64,000 bases of DNA from Stenotrophomonas sp. SY1 (GTDB lineage Bacteria; Pseudomonadota; Gammaproteobacteria; Xanthomonadales; Xanthomonadaceae), in assembly GCF_021202945.1 (NCBI RefSeq), contig NZ_JAJOYR010000002.1:62001-126000 (forward strand). The letters are read 5' to 3'. Below the pieces are notes generated by a model. It was not told the origin of the DNA. It made no database searches and was given only the letters and a program-made list of their open reading frames with translations. Shown piece after piece: positions 1 through 7,969 of the stretch. The translations under genes and the position numbers were made by a program. How positions within the stretch are numbered: the first letter of the stretch is position 1; every line of letters begins with the position of its first letter.

Positions 1-1
1 G

Positions 2-1012
2 CGCGGGCCGTTGCCGGTCCCTGATGACGAGACGCTGGAACGGCTGCGCCCGGTACTGGCGCAGGCCCATGACACCCAGGCCTGCCTGGCGATGACCGGC
101 GACAAGGCCATCCTGAGCAGCGAACACGGCGATGGTTTCGTGATGATGCAGCGCTACGGCGGTTCGCTGGTGTCGATGGGCGACCCGGTCGGACCACCGG
201 AAGTGGTGCGCGGGCTGATCTGGAAATTCCGCGAGGAAGCCGACCGCCTCGGCCTGCGCCCGGTGTTCTACCAGACCGGCGAGCAGCATTGGCAGACCTA
301 TCTGGACCTCGGCCTGACGCTGGTGAAACTGGGCGAAGAAGCCATGGTGCCGCTGACCGATTTCAGCCTGAGCGGCAGCAGCCGCGCTGATCTGCGCCAG
401 GCCTGGAATCGCGGCAAGCGCTCGGGCCTGAGCTTCCGTATCGCCGATGCAGCGGAGGTACAAGGGCTGCTGCCGGAGCTGGGAGCGATCTCTGATGGCT
501 GGCTTGAGGAAAAGGCTGGCGAGGAAAAGGGCTTCTCACTGGGCAGCTTCGATGCCGCCTACCTGTGCCGGTTCCCGGTCGCGTTGGTCGAATCCGAAGG
601 CCGCATCGTCGCCTTCGCCAACGTCTGGCAGGCCCCGGCCGGGCACGAACTGTCGGTGGATCTGATGCGCCATCGCCCCGATGCGCCCAAGGGCACGATG
701 GATTTTCTTTTCATCGAGCTGTTCCTGTGGGGCGCGGCCAACGGCTATACGCGGTTCTCGCTGGGCATGGCGCCGCTTACCGGGCTGGCCGAGCACCGCC
801 TGGCCGGCCGCTGGAACCGCTTCGCCAACCTGGTCGCGCGTCATGGCGAGCGCTTCTACGGCTTCGGCGGTTTGCGCCGCTTCAAATCCAAATTCGCACC
901 GGACTGGCGCCCGCGTTATCTGGCCGCACCCGGCGGCATGCACCTGCCGGCAGCGCTGCTGGATGTCACCCGATTGATCTCGCTGGACCCGCGCCGCAAG
1001 GACACCGCGTAG
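2..1012 (+). CDS. mprF: Phosphatidylglycerol lysyltransferase MprF, C-terminal part
   Basis: This is the 3' part of a gene that enters from the left edge; the frame is open from base 2, so the true start lies outside. The roughly 336 residues form the DUF2156 catalytic domain of MprF, which moves a lysyl or alanyl group from aminoacyl-tRNA to phosphatidylglycerol at the inner membrane and so lowers envelope negative charge and sensitivity to cationic peptides. Recognisable family stretches include RQAWNRGKRSGLSF, the ELSVDLMR strand and the late GLRRFKSKFAPDWRPRY. The N-terminal flippase half would be upstream and cannot be checked here. The gene converges on an AcvB-type gene, a family that degrades the same lipid. 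Its TAG stop lies inside a GTAGGAGC repeat motif (1009-1016). Confidence 0.9.
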   Translation, partial: RGPLPVPDDETLERLRPVLAQAHDTQACLAMTGDKAILSSEHGDGFVMMQRYGGSLVSMGDPVGPPEVVRGLIWKFREEADRLGLRPVFYQTGEQHWQTYLDLGLTLVKLGEEAMVPLTDFSLSGSSRADLRQAWNRGKRSGLSFRIADAAEVQGLLPELGAISDGWLEEKAGEEKGFSLGSFDAAYLCRFPVALVESEGRIVAFANVWQAPAGHELSVDLMRHRPDAPKGTMDFLFIELFLWGAANGYTRFSLGMAPLTGLAEHRLAGRWNRFANLVARHGERFYGFGGLRRFKSKFAPDWRPRYLAAPGGMHLPAALLDVTRLISLDPRRKDTA

Positions 1013-1021
1013 GAGCATCAC

Positions 1022-1127
1022 GTAGGAGCGGCGTGAGCAGCGAAGCCAGAGCATTTTCAGATCGAAGAGAACCACGCAATTCGATGATCGGTTGCAGCAT
1101 CAGCTCCGCGGCTGACGCCGCTCCTAC
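1022..1127. repeat. 106-bp palindromic repeat unit, copy 1
   Basis: The left arm GTAGGAGCGGCGTGAGC (from 1022) is the inverted complement of the right arm ending at 1127. The interior, with TTCAGATCGAAG and ACCACGCAA, is shared with the unit at 1174-1279. It fills the gap between two convergent genes and could fold into a long hairpin in either transcript. Confidence 0.8.
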
Positions 1128-1173
1128 AAAAGGCTGTTCCGGCCGTGGCGCGACATCCACACCGCAGGCGGTT

Positions 1174-1279
1174 GTAGGAGCGGCGTCAGCCGCGAAGCCG
1201 GAGCATCTTCAGATCGAAGCGAACCACGCAACCCGATCATCGGTTGCAACATGAGCTTCGCGGCTGACGCCGCTCCTAC
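1174..1279. repeat. 106-bp palindromic repeat unit, copy 2
   Basis: Same architecture as the unit at 1022-1127: left arm GTAGGAGCGGCGTCAGCC at 1174, inverted right arm GGCTGACGCCGCTCCTAC ending at 1279, and a near-identical interior with TTCAGATCGAAG, ACCACGCAA and ATCGGTTGCA. Equal unit length and conserved interior show that whole units, not just arms, were duplicated. Confidence 0.8.
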
Positions 1280-1290
1280 AACAGCGCGAA

Positions 1291-2637
1291 CTACGGGCTG
1301 GCGGTTGCCTGCAACTGCTGCTGGATAACCCGCGCCAACGCGGCGTAATCGCCCTGGAAATGATGATCGCCCGGCAGCTTCACCACCTGCGCACTGCCTT
1401 TGGGTAACTGCGGGCACAACGCAGCTGCATCGTCCTGCCCGTAAATGCACAGCGTCCGCGCAGGCGCCAGCTTGATCACCTCCGGCGTGATCGGCAGACC
1501 GTCGTCATCACCGCCGCCCAGCCAGTTGCTGACATGGAACTCGTAGTCGGCGCGGGTGCCGGCTGACATCAATGCAGTCATCCGCAGCATCGACGCGGCG
1601 CTTTCCGGCAGCTGGTTGATCGCCGCTGGCAGCACGTCGGCGCCCTGCGAGAAGCCGACCAGCAGCAGATGGGGCCGCTGCCATTGCCGCGCATAATGCT
1701 GCGCGATGCGATCCAGGTCAGCAGCAAAACCGGCAGGTGTCCGTTCGCTCCAGAAGTAGCGCAGCGAATCCACGCCCACCACCGCGATGCCGCTACTGCT
1801 CAGCGCTTCGGCCACTTCCTTGTCCAGGCCGGCCCAGCCGCCGTCACCGGAAACGAAGATCGCAAACGTGTCGCCCGGCGCGGTTGCCGGTACCTCCACC
1901 AGCGGCAGGCCATCCAACTCATGCGGCACCGGTGGCAGGCTCACGCCGCGCTGCGCCCCGAGCACGCGCGCAGCGGCCACGAGGCCGGGCAGCACGTCGC
2001 CGCTGCGGGTGCGCTGGAACGCGCGGGCCGAAGGCACTTCGGCAAGAAACTTTTCGACCTTGCTGGCCGCGCATGTGGCGTGCGCCCCAGGCGCGGCCGA
2101 CAGCCACGGCATGGGCAGCGCCCTGGGCAGCAGGTCACGGCCACGGATGGCGTCACCGCAGCTCATCGCCCCGCCCTGCCATTGCGGACAGAAGTCATCG
2201 GTCAGCAGCGCCGCGAACACCTGCGGACCGGCTTGGCTGGCCATCGCATAGGCCAGCGCAGCGCCTGCTCCATCGCCACCGAGGATCGGCAGGCGGTAGG
2301 TGGGCACATGAAGATAGGCCTGCACGTAGCGCGAAAAATTCTCCACGTCGCCGGCAGAAAACCCGCACGTGCCGCCTTCGCTGGCCAGCCGCCGCTGCAA
2401 CTGGGCGGTATCGATATCGACCACCATCGCGCCGTCATCGCGCAGGGCCTGCAACCGCACCTGCCGCACTGCGGCCGGGCCAGTGCCGGCGAACCACAGC
2501 ACCACGCGCTGCGGCGGCCCCTTGGGCATCTGCACCGGCACGTTCTCGAAGCGGCCATGGCTGACCCGTTCGGAGGCCTGCACCGGCGCGGCCTGCAACA
2601 CCAACGCCAGCATCATCCCCAGCAGCAGTCGCAGCAT
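1291..2637 (-). CDS. acvB: AcvB/VirJ family lysyl-phosphatidylglycerol hydrolase
   Basis: Periplasmic serine hydrolase of the AcvB/VirJ family, 448 residues, the length of full AcvB rather than the shorter VirJ. Residues 1-21 are a signal peptide (LLLGMMLALVLQAAPVQA). Two alpha/beta-hydrolase-like halves follow. The first has a degenerate elbow GGDGAGA near 120. The second has the nucleophile elbow GFSQGAD with Ser330, an acid candidate at Asp402/403 and a His candidate in GDHHF near 425. In Agrobacterium AcvB hydrolyses lysyl-PG made by the MprF homologue LpiA and is encoded beside it; here the gene converges on mprF, which supports the same substrate. The substrate is inferred from family and context. 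Confidence 0.82.
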   Translation of the reverse strand: MLRLLLGMMLALVLQAAPVQASERVSHGRFENVPVQMPKGPPQRVVLWFAGTGPAAVRQVRLQALRDDGAMVVDIDTAQLQRRLASEGGTCGFSAGDVENFSRYVQAYLHVPTYRLPILGGDGAGAALAYAMASQAGPQVFAALLTDDFCPQWQGGAMSCGDAIRGRDLLPRALPMPWLSAAPGAHATCAASKVEKFLAEVPSARAFQRTRSGDVLPGLVAAARVLGAQRGVSLPPVPHELDGLPLVEVPATAPGDTFAIFVSGDGGWAGLDKEVAEALSSSGIAVVGVDSLRYFWSERTPAGFAADLDRIAQHYARQWQRPHLLLVGFSQGADVLPAAINQLPESAASMLRMTALMSAGTRADYEFHVSNWLGGGDDDGLPITPEVIKLAPARTLCIYGQDDAAALCPQLPKGSAQVVKLPGDHHFQGDYAALARVIQQQLQATASP

Positions 2638-2708
2638 GGATTGTTCTCAGGAATCGGGAAGCGGAAGCCTACGCCTGCAGGCGCGGCGGTAGTGTCAGGG
2701 CGGCGATG

Positions 2709-2891
2709 TCAGTCGGTTGCTTCCGGGTGGCGCAGCTTCCAGGCTGCCAGTGCCTGCCGGTAGCGGGCAAGCTCATCGGCATACAGGTCCAGCACGCACA
2801 GCGGGCAGCCGCTGCCGCAGCACTCGTTCGGTCCGGGCGCCTCGGGTGGCAACGGACGGGGATCAGTATCAGGAAGGGGGTTCTGGCTCAT
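2709..2891 (-). CDS. Oxidoreductase-like domain protein (Cys-rich, 60 aa)
   Basis: A 60-residue protein matching the small 'oxidoreductase-like' family (PF09791): after a Pro-rich start comes ECCGSGCPLCVLDLY (residues 23-37), then an amphipathic helix ending WKLRHPE. The four cysteines in CC-x3-C-x2-C spacing suggest metal or Fe-S binding, but no activity is established for the family. I chose the ATG at 2891 because the Met-Ser-Gln-Asn start fits family length; an in-frame ATG at 2927 would add 12 residues. It lies upstream of, and on the same strand as, the AcvB-like gene. Confidence 0.72.
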   Translation of the reverse strand: MSQNPLPDTDPRPLPPEAPGPNECCGSGCPLCVLDLYADELARYRQALAAWKLRHPEATD

Positions 2892-2936
2892 CACGGCGCA
2901 ACGGCGGGCAGTTCGGCAACACGACAAGCCCGCATT

Positions 2937-3554
2937 TTAACCAGTGGCCGGTGCCGTGCCGGTCACCCGCCGCAGGTTGGCCCGCGCCGCGGCATCGTAG
3001 CGTTCATGGAAGAACGCGCTGAAGAAGATGCGCGGCTGCGCAAGCACGGCCCTCAGGAAGCGGCGGCGGTTGATGCGGAACAGGACCCCCGGCACCTTGC
3101 CCTGGTACTCCTGCGTGATACCACGGTCGTAGGCGTCAAACACCTCCGGCGGCGCGCCGAGGATGGCCATGTCGCTGTCCAGGAACAACGCCGCATCGGC
3201 GTCCAGCTCCTCGCCACGCAACTGCCCGTGGCGGGCGGTCAGCTCGATCAGCTGCGCGACGCGGGCCGCATCGATGCCCGCATCGGGCAACCAGCGCGCG
3301 ATCGCCGCAACGGCCAGTTGTGCGGAGCGCGATTCGTTGTCGGCGCGGCCGGCTTCGTAGATCGCATCGTGATACAGCACCGCCAGCGCCACTTCCCGTG
3401 GCTGCTTCCAGCCCGGCCCGGCAGCAACGTCACGGTAGTGATGCAGCAGCGCCTGCACGTGGCCGAAGTTGTGATACGCCCGTGGCGGCTGCGCGTAGGC
3501 GGCCTCCAGTTCGGTCAGCAGTAGCGGGGGTAGTGACAGCGGCAGCAGGTCCAT
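2937..3554 (-). CDS. Predicted HD-type metal-dependent phosphohydrolase
   Basis: A 205-residue cytoplasmic protein of the COG4339 group of HD-domain proteins. Visible motifs are YHNFGHV (about 26-32), the HD core VLYHDAIYEAG followed by NESRS, and FLDSDMAILG, which together would hold the metal ligands. The family is predicted to hydrolyse phosphate esters or nucleotides, but the substrate is unknown. The ATG at 3554 is preceded by GGGAG and fits the start of the conserved region; a TTG 13 codons upstream is less likely. It is separated from the Cys-rich gene by about 45 bp and may be cotranscribed with it. Confidence 0.78.
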   Translation of the reverse strand: MDLLPLSLPPLLLTELEAAYAQPPRAYHNFGHVQALLHHYRDVAAGPGWKQPREVALAVLYHDAIYEAGRADNESRSAQLAVAAIARWLPDAGIDAARVAQLIELTARHGQLRGEELDADAALFLDSDMAILGAPPEVFDAYDRGITQEYQGKVPGVLFRINRRRFLRAVLAQPRIFFSAFFHERYDAAARANLRRVTGTAPATG

Positions 3555-3674
3555 GCGCCCATTCTGCTCCCGGCAACGCGAATGCGTGAACAACAGCGCG
3601 TGCTGGCGAGCAGCCGCAATGGAAACCGAGCCGGCGCTGGCTGTCTCTCACGGCCCTTCAGGCATTGCCTGTCT

Positions 3675-4262
3675 TCAGCCCAACTGCCAGCGCCCTTCCA
3701 ACTGGTAGCGGCTTTGGCCCAGGAAACTGCGGATCAGCACAAACTCGCGTACGAACCAGCGCAGCGGCTGCACCGGCTGGATCGGCATGCGCCGCTTGTC
3801 GTACAGCAGGGTCATGTGCGGGGTGAAGCGCGGGTCCGGCTTGCCACCGACGCCCTGCAAGCAACGCGCCAGTTCTTCATGCAGGCCATTGAGCAGCTCG
3901 GCACCGTACTCGCTGCGCAGCACGAACGGGTTCTGCCGGTTGCCGGCAAAGCTGCCCACCTGGTCGAAGCAGACCTCGAACTCCGGCATCCGCACCCGCC
4001 CGGCCGCCTGCCGCATCTTGGCCAGCAGGCTCGGCGGCAGGCCGGCGTAATCGCCGACGTGATGCAGGGTGATGTGCAGGCGCTCGGTCGCCAGCGGGTG
4101 TCCTTCCAGCCCATGCTCGTCCCGCAGCCCATCGGCCAGCTCGGCGACCCGCTCGGCGGTGAGCGGGTCCGGCAGCACCGCGAAGAACAGGCGCTCGGTT
4201 GGAATGTCACTGCCAATGCCCAGCGAGAGCTGTGCCTGGTCAGAGGGAAGAAACTTCTTCAT
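3675..4262 (-). CDS. thpR: RNA 2',3'-cyclic phosphodiesterase (ThpR/LigT)
   Basis: 195 residues of the 2H phosphoesterase superfamily. The two signature motifs are present and well spaced: HITL in the first half (ERLHITLHHVGD) and HMTL in the second (RFTPHMTLLYDK). ThpR opens 2',3'-cyclic phosphate ends on RNA in the cytoplasm and was first described as an RNA ligase (LigT). Length and motif spacing are normal. The gene reads away from the DnaA-box region at 4420-4465, so part of its promoter probably lies there. Confidence 0.9.
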   Translation of the reverse strand: MKKFLPSDQAQLSLGIGSDIPTERLFFAVLPDPLTAERVAELADGLRDEHGLEGHPLATERLHITLHHVGDYAGLPPSLLAKMRQAAGRVRMPEFEVCFDQVGSFAGNRQNPFVLRSEYGAELLNGLHEELARCLQGVGGKPDPRFTPHMTLLYDKRRMPIQPVQPLRWFVREFVLIRSFLGQSRYQLEGRWQLG

Positions 4263-4419
4263 GGATTCGCGTTCAAAGCCGCCGGCCAGCTCGCATGTTG
4301 CGGCGACCGATACTGACTGGGGCCGCGGATACTAGCAGACCCCAACCGCCGCCGGGACGATGACTGGACAATTTCTAGCCAGCTTCCGCGAGCCCAGGCG
4401 TTCCGGGGGCTGCCAAAGG

Positions 4420-4465
4420 TTATCCACATGTTTGCCAAGTGCTGATCCACACCGCCTGTGGATTG
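4420..4465. promoter_or_regulatory. Cluster of three DnaA-box-like 9-mers
   Basis: TTATCCACA at 4420-4428 is a perfect match to the strong DnaA box. TGATCCACA at 4443-4451 differs at one base, and TGTGGATTG at 4457-4465 is an inverted copy with two differences. The last two form the exact dyad ATCCACA-CCGCC-TGTGGAT. They sit in the 344-bp gap between thpR and the divergent TPR gene, in which I see no gene. This is not oriC, since no dnaA, dnaN or gyrB is nearby; a DnaA-responsive promoter or a titration site is the likely role. Confidence 0.55.
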
Positions 4466-4606
4466 CGTGGCGAAGCCGCCCTTCCCGGCGCGGCCCTGGC
4501 TGCCCGGCCCGCCCGGCACCGTCAGCCACCGTTGCGCCAACGCTCACGCCGGTGCGGTGCCACAGGCATACACTCGGGCTGCCGCAGCAACCTCCGGGTG
4601 GTCGCC

Positions 4607-5692
4607 ATGATCGGTTGGAACGCGCTAGTCCTGATTGCCGCCACCAGCGTGGCGCCCCCGCCCCCGCCGGTCCCGCCGACACCCGCGCAGGTCATGGCCA
4701 TCCCGGCCGACGCAAAGGCGCAACTGCGCGAACGGGTGACCAGCACCACCAACTCTCCTGAAAAGCGCCTGCAACGGCTGGTCGAACTGGTCTTCGAGCC
4801 CAGCGGCATGGGTTTGCAGTACGACACCGAGGCCACCCTGACAGTTGCCGAGACCTGGCAGCAGCGCCGCGCCAACTGCCTGTCCTTCACCCTCATGTTT
4901 GTTGCCCTGGCACGCGAGGTCGGGCTGGACGCGGACATGCAGGAGGTCGGCCAGGTGGTGACCTGGTACCAGGAGCAGGGGCTGATCTTCAACGCCGGGC
5001 ACGTCAATGTCGGCATGCGCATGGATGGACGCCAGGCCACGCTAGATCTGGACAGCAATGTGCTTTACGACCGGCGTGGCCCGCGCGTGATCAGCGACCA
5101 GCGCGCGCTCGCCCATTTCTACAACAACCGGGGCGCCGAACAGCTGGCAGTGCGCGACCATGCCGCGGCCCGGCGCTATTTCGAAATGGCCCTGCAGATG
5201 GATCCGCGCTTCGTCCCGGCCTGGAGCAACCTGGGCGTGCTCGACGCGCGTCTGGACGACCTTCCGGCCGCCAGCCGTGACTTCGACATTGCACTGTCGA
5301 TCAACCGTGACCACGCCCCCTCACTGCATAACGCCACCAATCTTTACCAGCGCATGGGCGACAGCCGTCGCGCAGCCCAGCTCCACAAGCGTCTGGAACG
5401 CAGCCGCAGTCGCGACCCGTTCTATCAGTTCCTGCTGGGCGTCAATGCCGAACGCGTTGGTGATTACACCGGAGCGGTGGCGCACTACCGCGATGCGGTG
5501 CGGCTGCATGGCACCGCCCACCAGTTCCACTTCGGCCTGGCCCGGGCCTACTTCCTGACCGGCAACAACCGCCAGGCCGAGCGCGAGATGACCAAGGCCC
5601 GCGCCCTGGGCGGCAACGACCGCATGCGGGCCATCTACCAGTCCAAACTGGATGCGATCCGGCGGCTGAGCGCGCAGCATGCCGCGCATTGA
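4607..5692 (+). CDS. Transglutaminase-like and TPR domain protein
   Basis: 361 residues. A short hydrophobic N-terminus and a Pro-rich stretch (17-26, PPPPPVPPTP) suggest export. Residues about 75-160 look like a bacterial transglutaminase-like fold with a plausible triad: Cys91 (RANCLSFT), His132 (NAGHVNVGM) and Asp147/149 (ATLDLDS). From about 174 there are four or five TPR units (GAEQLAVRDHAAARRYFEMA and onward) reaching 345. Similar proteins are widespread in Xanthomonadaceae without known function; a cysteine peptidase or scaffold role in the envelope is possible. The ATG at 4607 is chosen because the hydrophobic segment begins there; the frame is open for 56 codons further upstream. Confidence 0.75.
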   Translation: MIGWNALVLIAATSVAPPPPPVPPTPAQVMAIPADAKAQLRERVTSTTNSPEKRLQRLVELVFEPSGMGLQYDTEATLTVAETWQQRRANCLSFTLMFVALAREVGLDADMQEVGQVVTWYQEQGLIFNAGHVNVGMRMDGRQATLDLDSNVLYDRRGPRVISDQRALAHFYNNRGAEQLAVRDHAAARRYFEMALQMDPRFVPAWSNLGVLDARLDDLPAASRDFDIALSINRDHAPSLHNATNLYQRMGDSRRAAQLHKRLERSRSRDPFYQFLLGVNAERVGDYTGAVAHYRDAVRLHGTAHQFHFGLARAYFLTGNNRQAEREMTKARALGGNDRMRAIYQSKLDAIRRLSAQHAAH

Positions 5693-5787
5693 CCGGGCAG
5701 CACCCCCAAAAAAGAACAGGAACCGGTAAAGGCGCAGACTACGTCGCCTTCATCGGCTCCTGCATTCAGGATTCCCGGCCGCCTGCT

Positions 5788-6120
5788 TCAGGCCCTGCGC
5801 AGGAAACAGGTCTTCAGCACCAGACCCTTGATCTTTTCCGAGTTGCCTTCGATATGTTCGGCATCGTCCTCGACCAGGCGGATGTTGCGGATCACCGTGC
5901 CTTGCTTGAGCGGGATGGACGAACCCTTGACCTTCAGATCCTTGATCACGGTGACGGTGTCGCCGGCCGCCAGCACGTTGCCGTTGCTGTCACGCACCAC
6001 CAGCGCATCGGCCGCGGCTTCGCCCGGCGACCATTCATGGCCGCAATCGGCACAGATCCAGAGCGCACCGTCCGGGTAGACGTTGGTCAGCGTGCATTGC
6101 GGGCAGGAAGAAGTGGGCAT
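5788..6120 (-). CDS. yjdM: YjdM/PhnA family zinc-ribbon protein
   Basis: 110 residues matching YjdM (formerly PhnA). The N-terminal zinc ribbon has CPQC (6-9) and CADC (23-26), followed by a compact beta domain with GDTVTVIKDLKVKG and the usual end of the family near GLVLKTCFLRR. The old link to alkylphosphonate use is not well supported, and the molecular role is uncertain. The ATG at 6120 is preceded by a GGGAGC ribosome site, better than the upstream in-frame ATG at 6153. It is convergent with the TPR gene. Confidence 0.88.
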   Translation of the reverse strand: MPTSSCPQCTLTNVYPDGALWICADCGHEWSPGEAAADALVVRDSNGNVLAAGDTVTVIKDLKVKGSSIPLKQGTVIRNIRLVEDDAEHIEGNSEKIKGLVLKTCFLRRA

Positions 6121-6238
6121 GGCGGCTCCCGGGGGAATGAAGGGGCCGGCCATTGTAGCCGCTCACCCTTGCGCTCACGCCCAGCCCGGCCCCACGTAGT
6201 ACAGTGCGCGGCCGTTTTACCCCCAAGAACACAGCCTC

Positions 6239-7600
6239 ATGAAACTCGGCATCGACTTCGGCACCAGCAATTCCGCCGCCGCGGCACATATCGACGGCAA
6301 GGTGGTGCCGGTGCAGTTCGGCCACGCGCAGCAGTTCCGCACCACCGTGTATTTCCCGGAAGTGATGCGCGACCCGAACGATTTCGAACTGACGCCCGCG
6401 CTCGAGCAACAGGTCGAGGAACTGATCGAATCCGGCCGCCGCGACGCCCGCGCCGCCGGCAACACCCGTACCCACGACCAGCTGCGCCGCGACGCCCTGC
6501 GCGTGGTGCGCAGGCAGTGGATGGAAGAACGAATCCGCGAGCCACAAAGCTCCACCACCCTGCTGCAGAACGCGGTTTACGGTGACGATGCACTGGAAGC
6601 CTACTTCGAGGAGAACGAAGGCAACCTGGTGCAGAGCCCCAAGTCGATGCTCGGCTACAACCTGCATCCCCGCGCCAAGCAGACCATCACCGGCATCGCC
6701 ACGCACATCCTGGAACACATCCGCCTGACCGCATCCAAGCAGCTCGGCCAGAACGTGCGCGGCGCGCTGTTGGGGCGGCCGGTGCAGTTCCGCAGTTCCA
6801 TCGGCGCGGCCGGCAACGATCAGGCGCTGGACATCCTGCGCAGCGCGGCCTTGGCGGCAGGCTTTGACCAGGTGGACTTCCTGGAGGAGCCGGCCGCGGC
6901 GGCCATGCATTACCACGCGGTCAGCGATCAACGCCATGAAGCGGTGATCGTGGACGTGGGTGGCGGCACCACCGACATCGCCCATGCCAGCGTCGGCGGC
7001 AACGAACCGCCGCAGATCCATCGCGCCTGGGGTGTTGCCCGTGGCGGCACCGACATCGACCTCGCCTTGAGCCTGGCCGGTTACATGCCGCTGTTCGGAC
7101 GCGGTATCACCCGCGTGCCGGCGCACCACTACGTGGAAGCGGCGATGGTGCAGGACATGCCGCGCCAGCGCGATTTCCGCCAGCACGATTACAGCGCGGT
7201 GGACGCCCCATTCGGCCCGCGTCTGCAGGCGCTGCAGGACACCGGCAACACCGCGCGCCTGTACCGCGCCGTGGAGCAATGCAAGATCGCCCTGAGCAGC
7301 ACGCAGCAGCACGCCAGCGTGCTGGATTTCATCGAAACCGGCTTGTCCGCGGAAACCAGCGCACTGCAACTGGACAACGCCGCCGGTGGCTACCTGGCCG
7401 AGCTGGATGCGTTGCTGCAACAGGTGCGCCAGGACATCGGCCATGAACCGGCTGCGGTGTTCCTGACCGGTGGCATGTCGCGCGCCGGTTACATCCAGCG
7501 CAGTGCTGCGGCCGCATTTCCGAACGCCCGATTGGTGCATGGCGACCCATCGTTTGGCGTGGTGCAGGGGCTGGCGCTGGCGGCGACGCAGGACGCCTGA
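6239..7600 (+). CDS. yegD: Hsp70 family putative chaperone, YegD type
   Basis: 453 residues comprising an actin-like ATPase domain without the usual DnaK substrate-binding domain, as in YegD. Phosphate-1 loop GIDFGTSNS (4-12), phosphate-2 VIVDVGGGTTDIA (about 236-248) and the adenosine motif FLTGGMSRAGYIQ near the C-terminus are all intact, so ATP binding is expected. The client is unknown. It is monocistronic: yjdM is divergent and the downstream 520 bp hold only repeats. Confidence 0.9.
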   Translation: MKLGIDFGTSNSAAAAHIDGKVVPVQFGHAQQFRTTVYFPEVMRDPNDFELTPALEQQVEELIESGRRDARAAGNTRTHDQLRRDALRVVRRQWMEERIREPQSSTTLLQNAVYGDDALEAYFEENEGNLVQSPKSMLGYNLHPRAKQTITGIATHILEHIRLTASKQLGQNVRGALLGRPVQFRSSIGAAGNDQALDILRSAALAAGFDQVDFLEEPAAAAMHYHAVSDQRHEAVIVDVGGGTTDIAHASVGGNEPPQIHRAWGVARGGTDIDLALSLAGYMPLFGRGITRVPAHHYVEAAMVQDMPRQRDFRQHDYSAVDAPFGPRLQALQDTGNTARLYRAVEQCKIALSSTQQHASVLDFIETGLSAETSALQLDNAAGGYLAELDALLQQVRQDIGHEPAAVFLTGGMSRAGYIQRSAAAAFPNARLVHGDPSFGVVQGLALAATQDA

Positions 7601-7619
7601 TCCATCAGCAGGCGCTCCG

Positions 7620-7738
7620 TTGCTGGAGCGCCTTCAGCGCTACGCGGATGGTTTTGAACGAACGCCCAAGCTTCGGTCAGGCAATGCGCTTATCGGCTTC
7701 GGATGTTGCGGCGGCTTCGCGGCCAAGGCCGCTCCTAC
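7620..7738. repeat. 118-bp palindromic repeat unit, degenerate copy
   Basis: The right arm GCTTCGCGGCCAAGGCCGCTCCTAC (given in two parts: GCTTCGCGGCC and AAGGCCGCTCCTAC) ends at 7738. The left arm near 7620 (GGAGCGCCTTCAGCGC) has diverged. The interior shares GAACGAACGC, GGTCAGGCAATGCGCTTATC and GGCTTCGGATG with the next two units. It begins just after the yegD stop. Confidence 0.65.
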
Positions 7739-7800
7739 AGAACCCGGAGTCACAGGCTGCGAGGTGCAACAGCTAATTGCAGCGTAAGCGGCGTTGCCCT

Positions 7801-7918
7801 GCAGGAGCGGCGTAAGCCGCGAAGCTGGTGATTCTGGACGAACACGCAATCTCCGGGCAGGCAATGCGTTGATCGCCTTCGGATGTCGCAGCAGCTTCGC
7901 GACTTACGCCGCTCCTAC
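7801..7918. repeat. 118-bp palindromic repeat unit
   Basis: Left arm GCAGGAGCGGCGTAAGCC, inverted right arm ending GCCGCTCCTAC at 7918. The interior includes GACGAACACGCAATC, GGGCAGGCAATGCG and CTTCGGATG. It is the middle member of three tandem units spaced by about 50-60 bp in the yegD-DUF4097 gap, which holds no gene. Confidence 0.75.
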
Positions 7919-7969
7919 AGAAAGCGGAGCTGCTTGGATTCCACCGCAAGCTTCGCCCAACGCTCTGAC

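Noticed and set aside
4420..4465. Origin of replication
   Set aside because: DnaA boxes are present, but there is no dnaA/dnaN/gyrB, AT-rich unwinding element or wider box array.
6035..7540. 501-codon open frame antisense to yegD and yjdM
   Set aside because: It covers two solid genes on both strands and has no family features.
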